Source: Streptomyces sp. F001 | Lineage (GTDB): Bacteria > Actinomycetota > Actinomycetes > Streptomycetales > Streptomycetaceae | Assembly: GCF_004187715.1 (NCBI RefSeq) | Contig: NZ_QZWF01000001.1 | Span: 372,001 to 436,000 of the forward strand | DNA: 64,000 nt | Reading direction: 5' to 3' | Part shown: piece after piece, positions 16,869 to 48,322 of the stretch | Layout: the number at the start of each line of letters is the position of its first letter | Position numbering within the stretch: position 1 is the stretch's first letter | Notes under the pieces: model-generated | The model's database searches: none | Seen by the model: only the letters and a program-made list of their open reading frames with translations | What the model was told of the DNA's origin: nothing | Made by a program: the position numbers and the translations under genes

Positions 16869-16966
16869 ATGGGTGCTTGCTTATGGGTGCTTGCTTATGG
16901 GTGCTTGCTTATGGGTGCTTGCTTATGGGTGCTTGCTTATGGGTGCTTGTTCATGGGTGCTTGTTC
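16869..16966. repeat. Seven tandem copies of a 14-bp repeat at the 3' end of NRPS B
   Basis: The unit ATGGGTGCTTGCTT (+ strand) occurs five times exactly (16869-16938), then twice with TTC at its end (16939-16966). On the coding strand the two variant copies overlap the last codons of NRPS B and create its TGA stop at 16951-16953. Because 14 is not a multiple of three, changes in copy number near the junction would alter the C-terminal end or the spacing to mbtH. Confidence 0.95.
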
Positions 16967-19900
16967 TGGCTGCGGACCCGGTTCCGGAGCCGGGCCTCGT
17001 ACACGTTCGCCGACCCCTGCTCCAGGGCGTGGGAGACGGCCTTCCCCACCACCTCCAGGATGTGAGGCATCAACATGTCGTCGTGGCGGCACGGGACGCG
17101 GTGCTCGTCGATCCGGCCGGTGACGTGTGCCGTCCAGGCCTGACGTCCCTTGTCGGGGACGGTCTGTGCCCCGTCCCGGCCCAGTGCCGCGGTCAGCAGG
17201 AGCAGGTCGCCGCGGAACACACCGGGTGTGAACGCGGCGCCGATGCCGGCGTTGTGCCGCAGTGTGTGCGCAAAGGTGCGAAGGTCGTCCGCCGTCAGGT
17301 TCGCCATCACCGCGCCGACTTGCTGGAAGAACTCGCTCAGGGCCGTCGGGGTCAGCTGCTCGTCGGCACCGACGGTGCTGATGGTGTTCGGGTCGTATCC
17401 GGCATTCGCTGCGATCATCCTGAGCATGCTGTCCTCGTCCGCGGGTACGGCCTCGTCGCCGTCCTCCGCCGCGGCCGGGAAGGCGTCAAGGAGCGCCAGG
17501 AGCGCGATCTCCTCGCCCTGCTCCTGGAGTTGAGTGGCCATCTCGAAGGCGACCAGGCCGCCGAACGACCACCCCACGATGTGGTACGGCCCGCTGGGCT
17601 GCACGGAGCGCAGCTGTTCGACGTAGTCCGCCGCCATCGCCGCGAGCGTGGCCGGGGGTTCCGCGCCCTGCAGCAGGGTGCGGGCCTGGAGGCCGTAGAG
17701 CGGGTGGCCCGGCGGCAGGTGGTCCTTGAGGTGGTAGTAGCCCCAGCTGTGTCCACCCGCCGGATGGACGCAGAAGATCGGGGCCCGTTCCCCTTCCAGG
17801 TGCAGCGGCAGCAGGACGTCGCCCTGCGTCTTCGCCGCCCCGCGCAGCCGCTCGGCAAGCCCGGCCACGGTGGGCGCCTCGAAGAAGTCCCTGGGCCGCA
17901 ACTGCGCACCCAGCGCGGCACGGATCCGCCCGATCAGGCGCATGGCCAGCAGCGAGTGCCCGCCGAGGGCGAAGAAGCTGTCGTCGCTGCCGACCCGGGC
18001 GACGTCCAGGCCGAGGACTTCGGCGAAGAGGCCGGCGATGATCCGCTCGTGCGGGGTGCTGGGGGCCCGGGTGGGGATGGCGCCGGCGTGGTCGGGCGCG
18101 GGCAGCACCTTGCGGTCCAGCTTCCCGTTGGGCGTCAACGGCAGCTCGGCGAGCCCGACAACGGCCGTGGGCACCATGTACTCGGGCAGACGCCGGCCCA
18201 ACCGGTCCCGTACTTCCTGCTGGTCGAGGACCGCTCCCTCCTCGACCACCGTGTACCCCACCAGGCGGTGGTCCCCGGGCCGGTCCTCACGGATCACGAC
18301 GGCGGCGTTCACGACACCCGGACACGCCATCAACGCGGCCTCGACTTCCCCCAGTTCGATACGGAAGCCCCGCAACTTCACCTGATCGTCGGCGCGGCCC
18401 AGGAAGCGCAGGGTGCCATCGCCGTTCCAGCACGCCCGGTCACCGGTCCGATACATGCGCGCACCAGCTGGGCCGTACGGATCGGCGGTGAACCGCTCCG
18501 CGGTCAGCCCCGGCCGGTTCAGATAACCCCGGGCCAGCCCCGCCCCCGCGATGTACAGCTCACCGGGCACTCCCGGCGCCACCGGACGCAGCCCCTCGTC
18601 CAGCACGTACACCCGTGTGTTCGCGATCGGCCGGCCGATCGACGGAGCAGCTCCATCACCGGCACGGTCCAGGTCGACAGCCGTCGACCAGATGGTCGTC
18701 TCGGTGGGGCCGTACACATTGGTCACCGACCGGCCGAGCCCGCGGAGGGTCTCCGCCAGGGGCGCGGAGACCGCCTCACCGCCCACCAGCACACGACGCA
18801 GCCCCAGTCCCGTCGCGCCGGATGCCGCCGCCAGCTCCCGCCACAGCGAAGGCGTCGCCTGGACGACGGTGACCGAGGCGTCGGCGATCAGCTCGACCAT
18901 GGCGAGCGGATCGTTCGCCACCGTGGCTCCGGGCAGGACGATCACCGCGCCGCACAGGAGCGGCAGGTAGATCTCGAGCCCGGCGATGTCGAACGCGATC
19001 GTCGTCACGGACAGGAACCGGTCACCCTCCCGGACACCGACCCGGCTCTTCATGTCCTCCATGAAGTTGGCCAGCGCTTGGTGCGGGACGGTGACGCCCT
19101 TGGGGGTGCCGGTGGAGCCCGAGGTGTAGATGACGTACGCCGGGTGGGCCGGGTCGGGTGCGGTGGCCGGGTCGGTGATGTCGAGCCCGGCCAACTGGTC
19201 CTGGAGGGTGGGGTCGTCGAGGAGGACGGTCGGGGTGTCCTCGGGCCAGAGGGCGGAGGTGGTGTGGGTCAGGACGAGGGTGGGACGGGCGTCCTCGGCC
19301 ATGAACCGGATCCGCTTCACCGGATACCCGGTGTCGATGGGCAGATACGCCGCCCCCGCCTTGAGCACCGCGAGCAGCGCGACCACCAGTTCCGGTGAGC
19401 GGGGCAGGGCGAGGGCGACGATGTGCTCAGGGCCCACGCCGTGCTCGGTCAGCAGCCGGGCCAGCCGGTTGGCGCGGGCGTTGAGGTCCGCGTACGTGAC
19501 GTGGGTACCGTCGGCGATCAGGGCGGTGGCCTCCGGCGTGGCGCGGGCCTGGGCCTGGAACAGCTCCGGAACCGTGCCGGACACAACCGGCGTGGCGGTG
19601 TCGTTCCACTCCTCGAGCACCCGATGCCGCTCACCCTCGGAGAGCACGTCGACCGAAGCAACGCGCTGACCGGGATCCTCCGCGACCGTGCGCAGCACCC
19701 GCAGCAACCGCTCCACCAGCGCAGTCACCGTGTCCTGCTCGAACAGATCAGTGCGGTAGGTGAGGGAGCCGACGATCCCGTGCGGGGTACCGTCCTCGCC
19801 CTGTCGCTCGGCCAGGCTCAGAGCCAGGTCCGTACGCGCCGCGCTCACGGCTGCGGGCTGCACTGAGATCTGCGCTCCCGCGAACTCCAGTGCCGCACGC

Positions 19901-22900
19901 GGTGTGTTGTTGAAGGCCAGGGTGACCTGGAAGAGGGGGTGGTGGGCGAGGGATCGGGTCGGGTTGACCGCTTCGACCAGGCTCTCGAAGGGGATGTCCT
20001 GGTGGGCGTACGCGTTGAGGTTCGTCTCGCGGACGCGGTCGAGGAGTTCGGTGAAGGTGGGGTCGCCGGACAGGTCGGTGCGCAGCACCAGGGTGTTGAC
20101 GAAGAAGCCGACCAGGTCGTCGAGTTCCTCCTCACCGCGGCCGGCGACCGGCGTGCCGATGGGGATGTCCGTCCCCGCCCCGAGACGGTGCAGGAGCACA
20201 CCCAGGGCGGCCTGCAGCACCATGAACACCGTTGTCTGGCTGGAGCGGGCCAGGGAAGTAAGGGCCTGGTGCAGCTCGGCGTCGACCTGCACCGGTAGGG
20301 ATGCGCCGTCGTATCCGGCCTGCTCCGGGTAGGGGCGGTCGGTGGGCAGTTCGAGGCGCTCCGGCAGCCCGGCCAGGGCCTTTCGCCAATAGTCGAGCTG
20401 GGTGGCCAGCACACTGTCCGGGTCGTTCTCGTCACCGAGCAATTCGCGCTGCCACAGCGTGTAGTCGGCGTACTGGACCGGCAACGGCTCCCACACCGGA
20501 GCCCGGCCCGCACACCGCGCCGTATAAGCCGTGCTCAGATCACGAGCCAGCGGACCCATCGACCAGCCGTCCCCGGCAATGTGATGGATCACCAGGACCA
20601 GCACATGCTCGTCCACAGCATCATCGACGGTGAACAGGGCCGCGCGGACGGGCAGTTCGGTCGCCAGGTCGAACGCATACCGCACCGCACGGTCCACCGC
20701 ACCGGCCAGCTCCGCCTCAGCGACCGTCTCGACCTCCAGCACCGGCCGCGCCCCGGCGGCCGGACGGATGTCCTGATACGGCCGGCCGTCCACATCGGGG
20801 AAGACGGTCCGCAGCGCCTCGTGCCGCGCCACCACGTCATCGAGTGCGGTGCGCAGCGCCTGCGCGTCCAGCACACCCGACAGACGCAACACCACCGGCA
20901 CGTTGTACGTCGGGCTCGGCCCCTCGAACCGGTACAGGAACCACAACCGACGCTGGGCGAAGGACAGCGGCATCGGTTGCGGCCGCACGCCTGCCGTCAG
21001 GACCGGCCGGCCGGCCGGGTCGGACGCGGCGTCCAGGACACCGGCCACAGCGGCGACTGTGGGGGCCGAGAACAGATCCCGGATTGCCAGGTCCACCCCG
21101 AGCACCGCGCGGATCCGGCCGATCAGACGCATCGCCAGCAGCGAATGCCCGCCCAGATCGAAGAACCCGTCGTCCACGCCGACCTGGTCGAGGCCGAGGA
21201 CTTCGGCGAAAAGTCCGGCGAGGATCTCTTCGCGCGCATCTCGCGGGGCCTGCGGCAATCCAGTCGCAGCGCTGTAGTCGGGTGCGGGCAGCGCCTTGCG
21301 GTCGAGTTTGCTGTTGGGTGTCAGCGGCAGTGCGTCCACGACCACCACGGCCGCGGGCACCATGTACTCCGGCAGCCGCTCAGCGAGCCGGCCCCGAATC
21401 ACGGCCTGCTCCACGTCGCCGTCGGGCACGACATAGCCGACCAGGCGCCGGTCGCCGGGCCGGTCCTCGCGGATCACCGCCACGGCGCCGGCCACGCCCG
21501 GACACGACGTCAACGCAGCCTCGACCTCGCCGAGTTCGATCCGGAAGCCCCGCAGCTTCACCTGGTCGTCGGCGCGGCCCAGGAACTGCAGCGTGCCGTT
21601 CGTGTTCCACCGCACCAGGTCCCCTGTGCGGTACATCCGCGACCCGGCAGGCCCGTACGGATCGGCTACGAACCGCTCCGCGGTCAGCCCCGGCCGGTTC
21701 AGATAGCCCCGCGCGACACCGGCTCCCGCCACGTACAACTCACCGGGCACCCCCGGCGGCACCGGAGACAGCCCCCCGTCCAGGACGTACACCCGCACGT
21801 TCCCGATCGGACGGCCGATCGGCGGGACGTCCGCCCCGGACAACGGCTCGCTCATGGTCGCGCAGACCGTCGCCTCCGTCGGCCCGTACGCGTTGACCAT
21901 CCGCCGTCCCGCGGACCAGCGGGCGGCAACATCCGGACCGCAGGCCTCGCCGCCCACGACCACCGTCATCGACGCCGGAACCCGCGCCACGTCCAGCAAC
22001 GGCAACGCGGACGGCGGCACCATGCAGTACGTGACCCCCGCATCACACAGCACCCTCGTCAGCGCGGCACCGGGAGCCAGCTCCTCCACACCGGCCACCA
22101 CCAGCGCCGCGCCCGACAGCAACGCCAGACTCCAGTCCCACGTCGCCGCGTCGAAACTCGGCGACGCGAACTGCAACACCCGGCCGCCCCGGCCCACTCC
22201 GAGTCGTGGCCCCGACGCCGCCACCAGACTGACCAGTCCGGCGTGCGCCACCACCACGCCCTTGGGCACACCTGTCGACCCGGACGTGTAGATCACGTAC
22301 GAGGGGTGCTCAGTACGCAGCGCACCCAGCCGGTCGGCATCCGCCAGATCAGCCCCCGACAAGCCCGCAAGGCGGCCTTCGACCTCCGGATCGTCCAGGG
22401 CGACAACGGCACGCTCACCCACGGATTCGGGGACGAGTCCGGCCGTGGACATATCGGTGAGGACGGCCGTCGGCCGGGAGTCCTCCAGCATGAAGCGCAC
22501 GCGCTCCACCGGATACTCCACGTCCACCGGCAGATACGCCGCTCCCGCCTTCCACACCGCAAGCACCGCGACGATGAGCTCCGGTGACCGCGGCAGCGCC
22601 AGAGCCACCAACTGCTCCGGACCCACACCCCGTTCGACCAGCAGCCGTGCCACACGGTTCGCCCGCGCGTTCAACTCGCCGTACGTGTACACGGCGCTGC
22701 CGTCCCCCGACACCACCGCCACCGCGTCCGGCGCCTCGGCCACCCGTGCCTCGAACACACCCGGCGCCGTGCCCTCCGGCACCTCCGCCACCGGGCCACG
22801 GCCCCACTCCCCCACCACACGCTCACGCTCGGCGGAAGCCAGCAGGCTCGCCGCGCCGACCCGCTGCCCGGCATCCTCGGCCACCGCGCTCAGGAGCCGT

Positions 22901-25363
22901 ACGAAGCGGTCGAGGAGCGCGTCCGCGTCCGGCCGGGTGTACCTGTCCGTGCGGTAGTCGAGACGCAGCCGGAGCTGGGGGCCGGGGACGACGACGAGGT
23001 TCAGCGGGTAGTGAGCGCCGTCGTAGCCCGTGGCTCCGGTGACCCGCAGACCGGGGGTCTCGTCGACAGGCTGAGCAGTGCGGTCGACCAGGTAGTTCTC
23101 GAAGGCGACGACGGTGTCGAACAGGTTGCCCGGACCGGCTGCCCGCTGGGTCTCCGTCAGAGCCAGGTGCTGGTGGGGCAGCAGGGCGCCCTGTTCGGCC
23201 TGGACGCGTGCGGCGAGGTCCGCCCACGTGTCCGCGGCGTCCATCCGCACCCGGACCGGCACGGTGTTGATGAACAGGCCGATCATGTTCTCGATACCGG
23301 GGATCTCAGGCGACCGTCCCGAGACCACGGCACCGAAGACCACGTCGTCCTGGCCGGTCATCCGGCCGAGGAGCACACCCCAGGCGCACTGCATCAGCGT
23401 GTTGAGGGTCACGCCGGCGCGGCGTGCCTGGGCGTCGAGTGCCGCCGTCGTGTCCGCGTCCAGGTGGGACACCAACCGCTCGGGCAGGGGCGCGGGCCCC
23501 GGTTCCTGCGAAGGTGCGGCCGCCAGATACGTCGGTTCGGCCCCTGCCATCGCCTGGGCCCAGGCATCGAGCGCCGTCGTCCGGTCACGCTCCGTGAGCC
23601 AGGTCAGGTAGTCGCGGTAAGGCGTCGTTCCTGGCAGGGCGGAGTCGTCCTCTCCGGATGCGTAGATCCGGTACAGCGCGAGGAGCTCATTGATGTGGAG
23701 GGTCGAGGACCAGCCGTCCGTGAGGATGTGGTGCTGGGTGATGACCAGGCAGTGGCGTTCTTCGCCCAGGCGCACCAGAGCGAACCGCATGAGCGGTGGC
23801 TGCGCCAGGTCGAAGCGTCGTGCCCGCTCGTCGGCCAGGAAGGCGTCCAGTGCGGCATCGGCGTCGGGGCGTGCGGACAGGTCGACGTCCTGCCAGGGGA
23901 GCTGCGTTCCGTCCTCGATGATCTGAACCGGTCGGTCCAGAGCCTCGTGGCGGAATGCCGCTCGCAGGTTGGGGTGGCGTTTCAGCATGCGCTGTCCCGC
24001 TGCCCGCAGGGCCTTGCCGTCCACGGAGCCGTCGAGGTGCAGTGCCATCTGGACGGTGTAGACGTCGGGGCCCGCGCTGTCGGCGAGTGCGTGGAAGAGC
24101 ATCCCTTCCTGCAGTGGCGACAGCGGCCAGACGTCGGCCAGTTCCGGGTAGTGGTCCTCGAGTTGGGCGATCTGCTGGTGGGTGAGGTCGACGAGATCGA
24201 GGTCGCTGGGGGTCCGGCCCGCGGGTGCGGGGCTTTCGGCGTGTGTTCCGAGGGCGCCGAGCGCGGCCAGCCAGGCCTCGGCGAGGCCCTGGACACAGTC
24301 GCGGGTGAAGCGGGTCTCGGGCCACTTGAAGGTGGCACTCAGTTCGGAGCCGTCGGAAGAGTCGACGGTGACGGCGTTGATCTCCAACGGGTGCGGCGCC
24401 TGCATGCGAGGGTCGAGGCCACCGAGCAACGGGTTGCCGGGCACCTGCTGCCAGTCCGCGGTCGTGGTGTCGGCGCCCGGCACGGTGAAGCGGCCGAGGT
24501 AGTTGAAGGCGACCTGGGGGCGTGCGAGTGGGGCGAGGACGGGGGCGGTCTCCGGGTTGAGGTGGCGCAGCAGTCCATAGGCGAACCCCTTGTCGGGGAC
24601 GGCGCGGAGCTGCTCCTTGACCTGTTGCAGCGCGCGGCCGACCGCGGGCCCGCCGGTGCGGAGGTCGGCGGCCGGTACGGTTCCCGGGTCGAGCCGGACC
24701 GGCGCCATGCTGGTGAACCAGCCGACGGTACGGGCGGTGTCGGCGCCGGGGAAGGCGTCCTGGCGGCCGTGTCCCTCCAGGTCGATGAGGGTGGCGGTGT
24801 GCCGGGGATCGTTGCGCCAGGCGGCGAGGGCGACGGCGAGCCCGGTCAGGAGCACTTCGTCGGTGGTGGAGTGCAGCGTGGTGGGCACACGGGTCAGCAG
24901 GGCCTCGGTGAGCTCGGCCGGGACGGTGACGCGCAGCGAGGCCAGGGTGTCGGCGGTGTCAGGCGACGCGGGCCGTTCGTCGGCGGTGTCACGCGCGGGC
25001 CGGTCGGCGGCGTCCTGCGTGCCGAGGCGCGGTTCGGGCGGGGACAGCATCTCGGTCCACTGCGGCAGCGACGCGGTGCAGTGGGGCTCCCGGGCCAGCT
25101 CCGTGAGCCTGCGAGCCCAGTGCCGGAACGACGTGCCGACCGGCGCCAGCTCCGGTGCATTCCCGGCGAGTACGGCCGCGCCCGCGGCGGCGAGGTCGGG
25201 CAGGAGGATCCGCCAGGAGACGCCGTCCACCACCAGGTGGTGGATCGTCAGCAGCAGTCGGCCCGGCTCCTCGGAGCCGTTGTCGAACCAGACGGCCTGC
25301 AGCATGACCCCGTCGTGGGGGGCGAGCCGGTCTCGTGCCTGCTCCGCGTGGTGGACGAGGAGT

Positions 25364-28837
<3,474 letters not shown>

Positions 28838-28930
28838 GTGTTCTCGCGTTCCCCTCTGTCACAGCAGCAGCTCCAGCGCCGGTATGTCCCCGCGCGATGT
28901 CTCTCCGGATCCTGATCCGGAAGGCTCAGG

Positions 28931-29872
28931 TCACCCGGACATGGCCACCAGGACGCGGCGCGGGCCGGTGTACGGACGGCGGCCGTGCGCCACGGCCACG
29001 TTGTCGATCAGCAGCAGATCGCCGTCGTACCAGTCCACGTTCACGGCCGCGTCCAGGCCGTTGTCCCGGACGTGTGCCACGTACTCGTCGGGAATGGGCG
29101 TGCCGTCGGCGAAGGTCACCGACTGCGGCAGTTCGTCCTGAGGCATCAGCTCGGAGAGCATCGCCGCGGTGTCGGCGTCGAGACCGGCGAGGTGCCACTG
29201 GTCGAACTGGTTGAACCAGACCTCGTCGTCGGTGACCGGATGCCGGACGGTGGCCGGGCGCAGCTGCGTCAGCCGGATGCCGCCGTCCGCCTTCCACTCC
29301 CAGGTGACGTCGGCGTCCGCGAGATGCGCCTCGACTTCGCCCTTGTCGGAGGTCTCGAAGGTGTCCTGCCAGCTCCTGCCGAAACCGGCTCCGCTGTGCA
29401 GGTTCTGCGTGTAGCGGATCCCCTTGCTGAAGGCGGCCCTGACCTCGTCGTCCAGCGAGTTCAGCCACACCGTGCCGTCGACTACCGGGGTGGCGCCCCC
29501 GGTAGTGGGCCGGCGCTCGCAGTAGAAGGCGAGCCGGGACGGCCAACGGCGGGCGTAGGAGAGCTCGTTGTGCATCGAGATGGTGAACTCGGCCGGGTAC
29601 TCGGTCGAGGTGTAGACGTTGCTGCCGACCTTGGTGCGGGGCGAGTTGCCGTGGATGTAGGAGAGGCGGTTCGGCAGCAGCAGGTCGAGCGCCGAGTCGA
29701 CCTGCTCCTTCGAGGTGCCGAAGCCGCGGAAGACGAGGGCCTTCTTCGCCAGCAGCAGCTCCTGCGTCTTTGCCGTGTCGCTGATCGCCGCCAGCAGACC
29801 CTCATGGTTCGCCACCACCCCGGCGGTGTCCGGCGTCACCACATGAGGCGTCCAGTCGCTCGACTCGCTCAC
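28931..29872 (-). CDS. SyrP-like Fe(II)/2-oxoglutarate dioxygenase, candidate aspartyl beta-hydroxylase
   Basis: 313 residues of the TauD/CAS fold. The iron-binding HxE motif is in MHNELSYARRW near residue 105; the distal His and 2-oxoglutarate Arg are in NVAVAHGRRPYTGPRRVL at the C-terminus. SyrP-type enzymes hydroxylate the beta carbon of Asp bound to a thiolation domain. NRPS A, immediately upstream, contains an adenylation domain with an Asp/Asn-like code (DLTKLGVVNK), so hydroxylation of that residue is the obvious hypothesis. The GTG at 29872 is preferred because GAGGAG lies seven bases upstream; an ATG at 29959, overlapping the NRPS A stop as ATGA, would add 29 low-complexity residues. 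NRPS B follows after about 90 bp. Confidence 0.85.
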   Translation of the reverse strand: MSESSDWTPHVVTPDTAGVVANHEGLLAAISDTAKTQELLLAKKALVFRGFGTSKEQVDSALDLLLPNRLSYIHGNSPRTKVGSNVYTSTEYPAEFTISMHNELSYARRWPSRLAFYCERRPTTGGATPVVDGTVWLNSLDDEVRAAFSKGIRYTQNLHSGAGFGRSWQDTFETSDKGEVEAHLADADVTWEWKADGGIRLTQLRPATVRHPVTDDEVWFNQFDQWHLAGLDADTAAMLSELMPQDELPQSVTFADGTPIPDEYVAHVRDNGLDAAVNVDWYDGDLLLIDNVAVAHGRRPYTGPRRVLVAMSG

Positions 29873-29955
29873 GCCATTTCTCCTCTGTTCCCTGTGTCTT
29901 TCGGCGTTACGGATGTCCGGCTCGTTCTGCTCCCGGCCCGTCGGCCGGGTTGCGC

Positions 29956-39539
<9,584 letters not shown>

Positions 39540-39651
39540 GGCTGATCCACTCTCCGTACTCAGGCGCTATTCGTGTCGGACCGGCCCATGGACAGTGCGC
39601 GACCACTTCACCGGAACCGGGCCGCAGCCGGCCGGCCGCCGGCTTCCGCGT

Positions 39652-39683
39652 CGCCAATGTCTTGCGCAGTGGCGGCATTGGCG
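39652..39683. promoter_or_regulatory. Inverted repeat in the divergent NRPS promoter region
   Basis: CGCCAATG (39652-39659) and CATTGGCG (39676-39683) are exact inverted arms with a 16-base spacer. It may be an operator for a regulator encoded elsewhere or, as RNA, a hairpin just 5' of the small open frame at 39702. Confidence 0.35.
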
Positions 39684-39701
39684 TATGAAGGGAGGACCAC
39701 G

Positions 39702-39761
39702 ATGCATGCCACCGGCATGCAGGACTCTCGGAAAAGATGTCAGTTCGGCTGGTTCGCCTGA
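39702..39761 (+). CDS. Possible 19-residue leader peptide upstream of NRPS C
   Basis: ATG at 39702 is preceded by a strong ribosome site (GGGAGG, about six bases upstream) and runs to a TGA at 39759-39761. The peptide is MHATGMQDSRKRCQFGWFA. It lies 400 bp before NRPS C on the same strand, next to an inverted repeat. I know of no matching family. It could be a translated leader, a short regulatory peptide, or chance. Confidence 0.25.
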   Translation: MHATGMQDSRKRCQFGWFA

Positions 39762-40152
39762 TCCGCAGAGGGCAGCAAGAAACCGCCAATAAGCCTGACA
39801 TGCCTGTGAGATCTCCCCCGAGAAGTCATTCCACGGCCACGCTCTCCCCGCGTTGAAAGTCTTCTCGGTCACGCGGCGATGAGCCCGTCCGGACGCTACT
39901 ACAGTTACTTGAACCTGTCACCCATGATTCCTGCGACCGGACCCGAACGACCCAGCTCAGAGCGGTTTCTGACACCTCGTAAGGTAGATCTCGCCTGCTT
40001 GGGTTGTGACGCATTCAACACGGTCAGGGCCATCCTCGGCGGGACACGGGCACCACACTGAATCCGGGTGCGGGACTGCGTGCCGCGGCGCGGTTCGATG
40101 TGTAACTATGCAGGCGTCCGGCGAGTGAGCCGGGGTGGGTGCAAGTCGCTGT

Positions 40153-40159
40153 GGAGGGG
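40153..40159 (+). promoter_or_regulatory. Ribosome site that decides the NRPS C start
   Basis: GGAGGGG lies six bases upstream of the GTG at 40166. In-frame GTG codons at 40139 and 40151 have weaker or no such site, so 40166 is preferred. Confidence 0.6.
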
Positions 40160-40165
40160 CCTGGA

Positions 40166-45226
<5,061 letters not shown>

Positions 45227-45272
45227 CTCACCACACGGGCCTGGTCAATCTCGCCCTGGCGCAGAGCGGGCA

Positions 45273-46667
<1,395 letters not shown>

Positions 46668-48067
46668 CGCGGGACGGCGACCAGGGAGACTGGGCCCTGC
46701 GCATCCCACCGGCACGGAGCCCGCAGGCCCGCACGGCCGACGAGGCCCTGACCCGGGTGGACTGCACCGGTGCGACCGCCGCCGAGCGTGAACGGCTGCT
46801 TGCCGGACAGGCCCGACAGGCACCCAGCCGTCTGGCGCCGCGCGACGGGGTCATGCTGCAGGCCGTCTGGTTCGACAACGGCTCCGAGGAGCCGGGCCGA
46901 CTGCTGCTGACGATCCACCACCTGGTGGTGGACGGCGTCTCCTGGCGGATCCTCCTGCCCGACCTCGCCGTCGCAGGCGCGGCCGTACTCGCCGGGAATG
47001 CACCGGAGCTGGCGCCGGTGCCGACCTCCTTCAAGCGCTGGGCGGAGCAGCTGAGCACCCTCGCCGGCGAGCAGCGCAGCACTGCCTCCCTGCAGCACTG
47101 GACCGAGACCCTGTCCGTCTCCGAACCACCCCTCGGGGTCAGGGCGTTGAGTCCGCGCGACGATACGGCGGAGCAGCTCGACACACTGCGCGTCACGGTG
47201 CCGGTGGGGTTGTCGGAGGCGCTGCTGACGCGGGTGTCGACCGCGCTGCACGCCGGGGTCGAGGACGTACTCCTGACGGCGTTCGTGCTCGCGCTGGCCC
47301 ACTGGCGGACCGCGCGCGGCGTGCCGGGCGCCTCCGGTGTCACATCCGTCCTGGTCGACGTCGAAGGGCACGGCCGGGAGGACCTGTTCGCGGGCGCCGA
47401 CACCTCGCGGACGGTGGGGTGGTTCACCGCCATGGCCCCGGTGCGGCTCGATCCCGGCAGGGTGTCCTGGGGCGAGGTCGGGCGCGGCGGGCCGGCCGCC
47501 GGGCGGGCTCTGCAGCGGATCAAGGAGCAGCTTCGAAAGGCGTCCGAGCTGCGGACCACCTATGGCCTGCTGCGCTATCTCAACCCGGAGACCGCGCCGG
47601 TGCTCTCCGCGCTCCCCGGAGCGCAGGTGGCGTTCAACTACTTCGGGCGGATCGGTGGGGGCCGTACCCACTCCGCGGGCGACTGGCAACAGGTGGACGG
47701 CAATCCGGCCACCGGCGGCCTCGACCCCCGGATGCGTCTGACGCATGCGCTGATGGTGAACGCGGCGGCGACGGACGGCCCGTCGGGGCCGGAACTGTCG
47801 GCGACCTGGTCATGGCCGTGTGACGTGCTGGCACGCGAGGACGTGGAGCGGCTCGGCGAGGGCTGGGTGAAGCACCTCGAGGCGCTGGCCGCGCACGCCG
47901 ACGGCCCCGATGCGGTCGGCCGGACGCCGTCGGACCTCTCCCTCGTCAGCCTCAGCCAGAACCAGATCAGCCGGCTTGAGAAGAAGTGGCGTTCGAGGCG
48001 GTGACGCCCTTGCGCGCGTTCCCGCCACCGCCCTGTTTGATCATGAGAGTTGGAGTGTGATGTCGCA

Positions 48068-48322
48068 GTGACTGCCGTCTATGAGGACGAGGCCGTCCGA
48101 TCCCGTGTTCTTGAATTCCTGTTGCGGTATGTGGACGACCCGGCCGAGCTGGAAGGCATGCAGCTGATCACCGGCGGGGTCCTCAGCTCGCTGGCCACCG
48201 TTGCGCTCGTCAGTCACCTTGAGAAGGAGTTCGGCATCGAGGTGGACGACGACGATCTGGAGATCGAGAACTTCGACACGCTGGACAGCATCGTGCAGTT
48301 CGTGCAGGGGAAGCAGGTATGA
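48068..48322 (+). CDS. Free-standing acyl carrier protein, FkbJ-like
   Basis: 84 residues, acidic, four-helix carrier fold. The 4'-phosphopantetheine site is the second Ser of GGVLSSLATVAL near residue 38; the usual DSL is SSL here. The acidic segment HLEKEFGIEVDDDDL after it is typical. Carriers of this type hold the glyceryl unit made by FkbH enzymes. The GTG at 48068 is preferred; a TTG at 48050 would add six residues. Its TGA overlaps the ATG of the dehydrogenase gene, so expression is coupled. It is the likely carrier for a starter unit, since no polyketide synthase is nearby. Confidence 0.8.
   Translation: MTAVYEDEAVRSRVLEFLLRYVDDPAELEGMQLITGGVLSSLATVALVSHLEKEFGIEVDDDDLEIENFDTLDSIVQFVQGKQV

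Larger units (their letters stand above)
39540..40165. other. Divergent intergenic region between the two NRPS operons
   Basis: 626 bp without a substantial gene. It must contain the promoters of both the leftward (NRPS A) and rightward (NRPS C) operons. Its base composition is less GC-rich than its flanks. Visible elements are an inverted repeat at 39652-39683, a possible 19-codon reading frame at 39702-39761, and the ribosome site of NRPS C at 40153-40159. I could not identify convincing -35/-10 boxes. Confidence 0.6.

Noticed and set aside
16869..16966. CRISPR-like array
   Set aside because: The 14-bp units are directly adjacent with no spacers and there are no cas genes.
28931..29872. 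Siderophore cluster based on a possible hydroxy-Asp residue
   Set aside because: No ornithine hydroxylase, catechol genes, ferric-siderophore transporter or iron box was seen.
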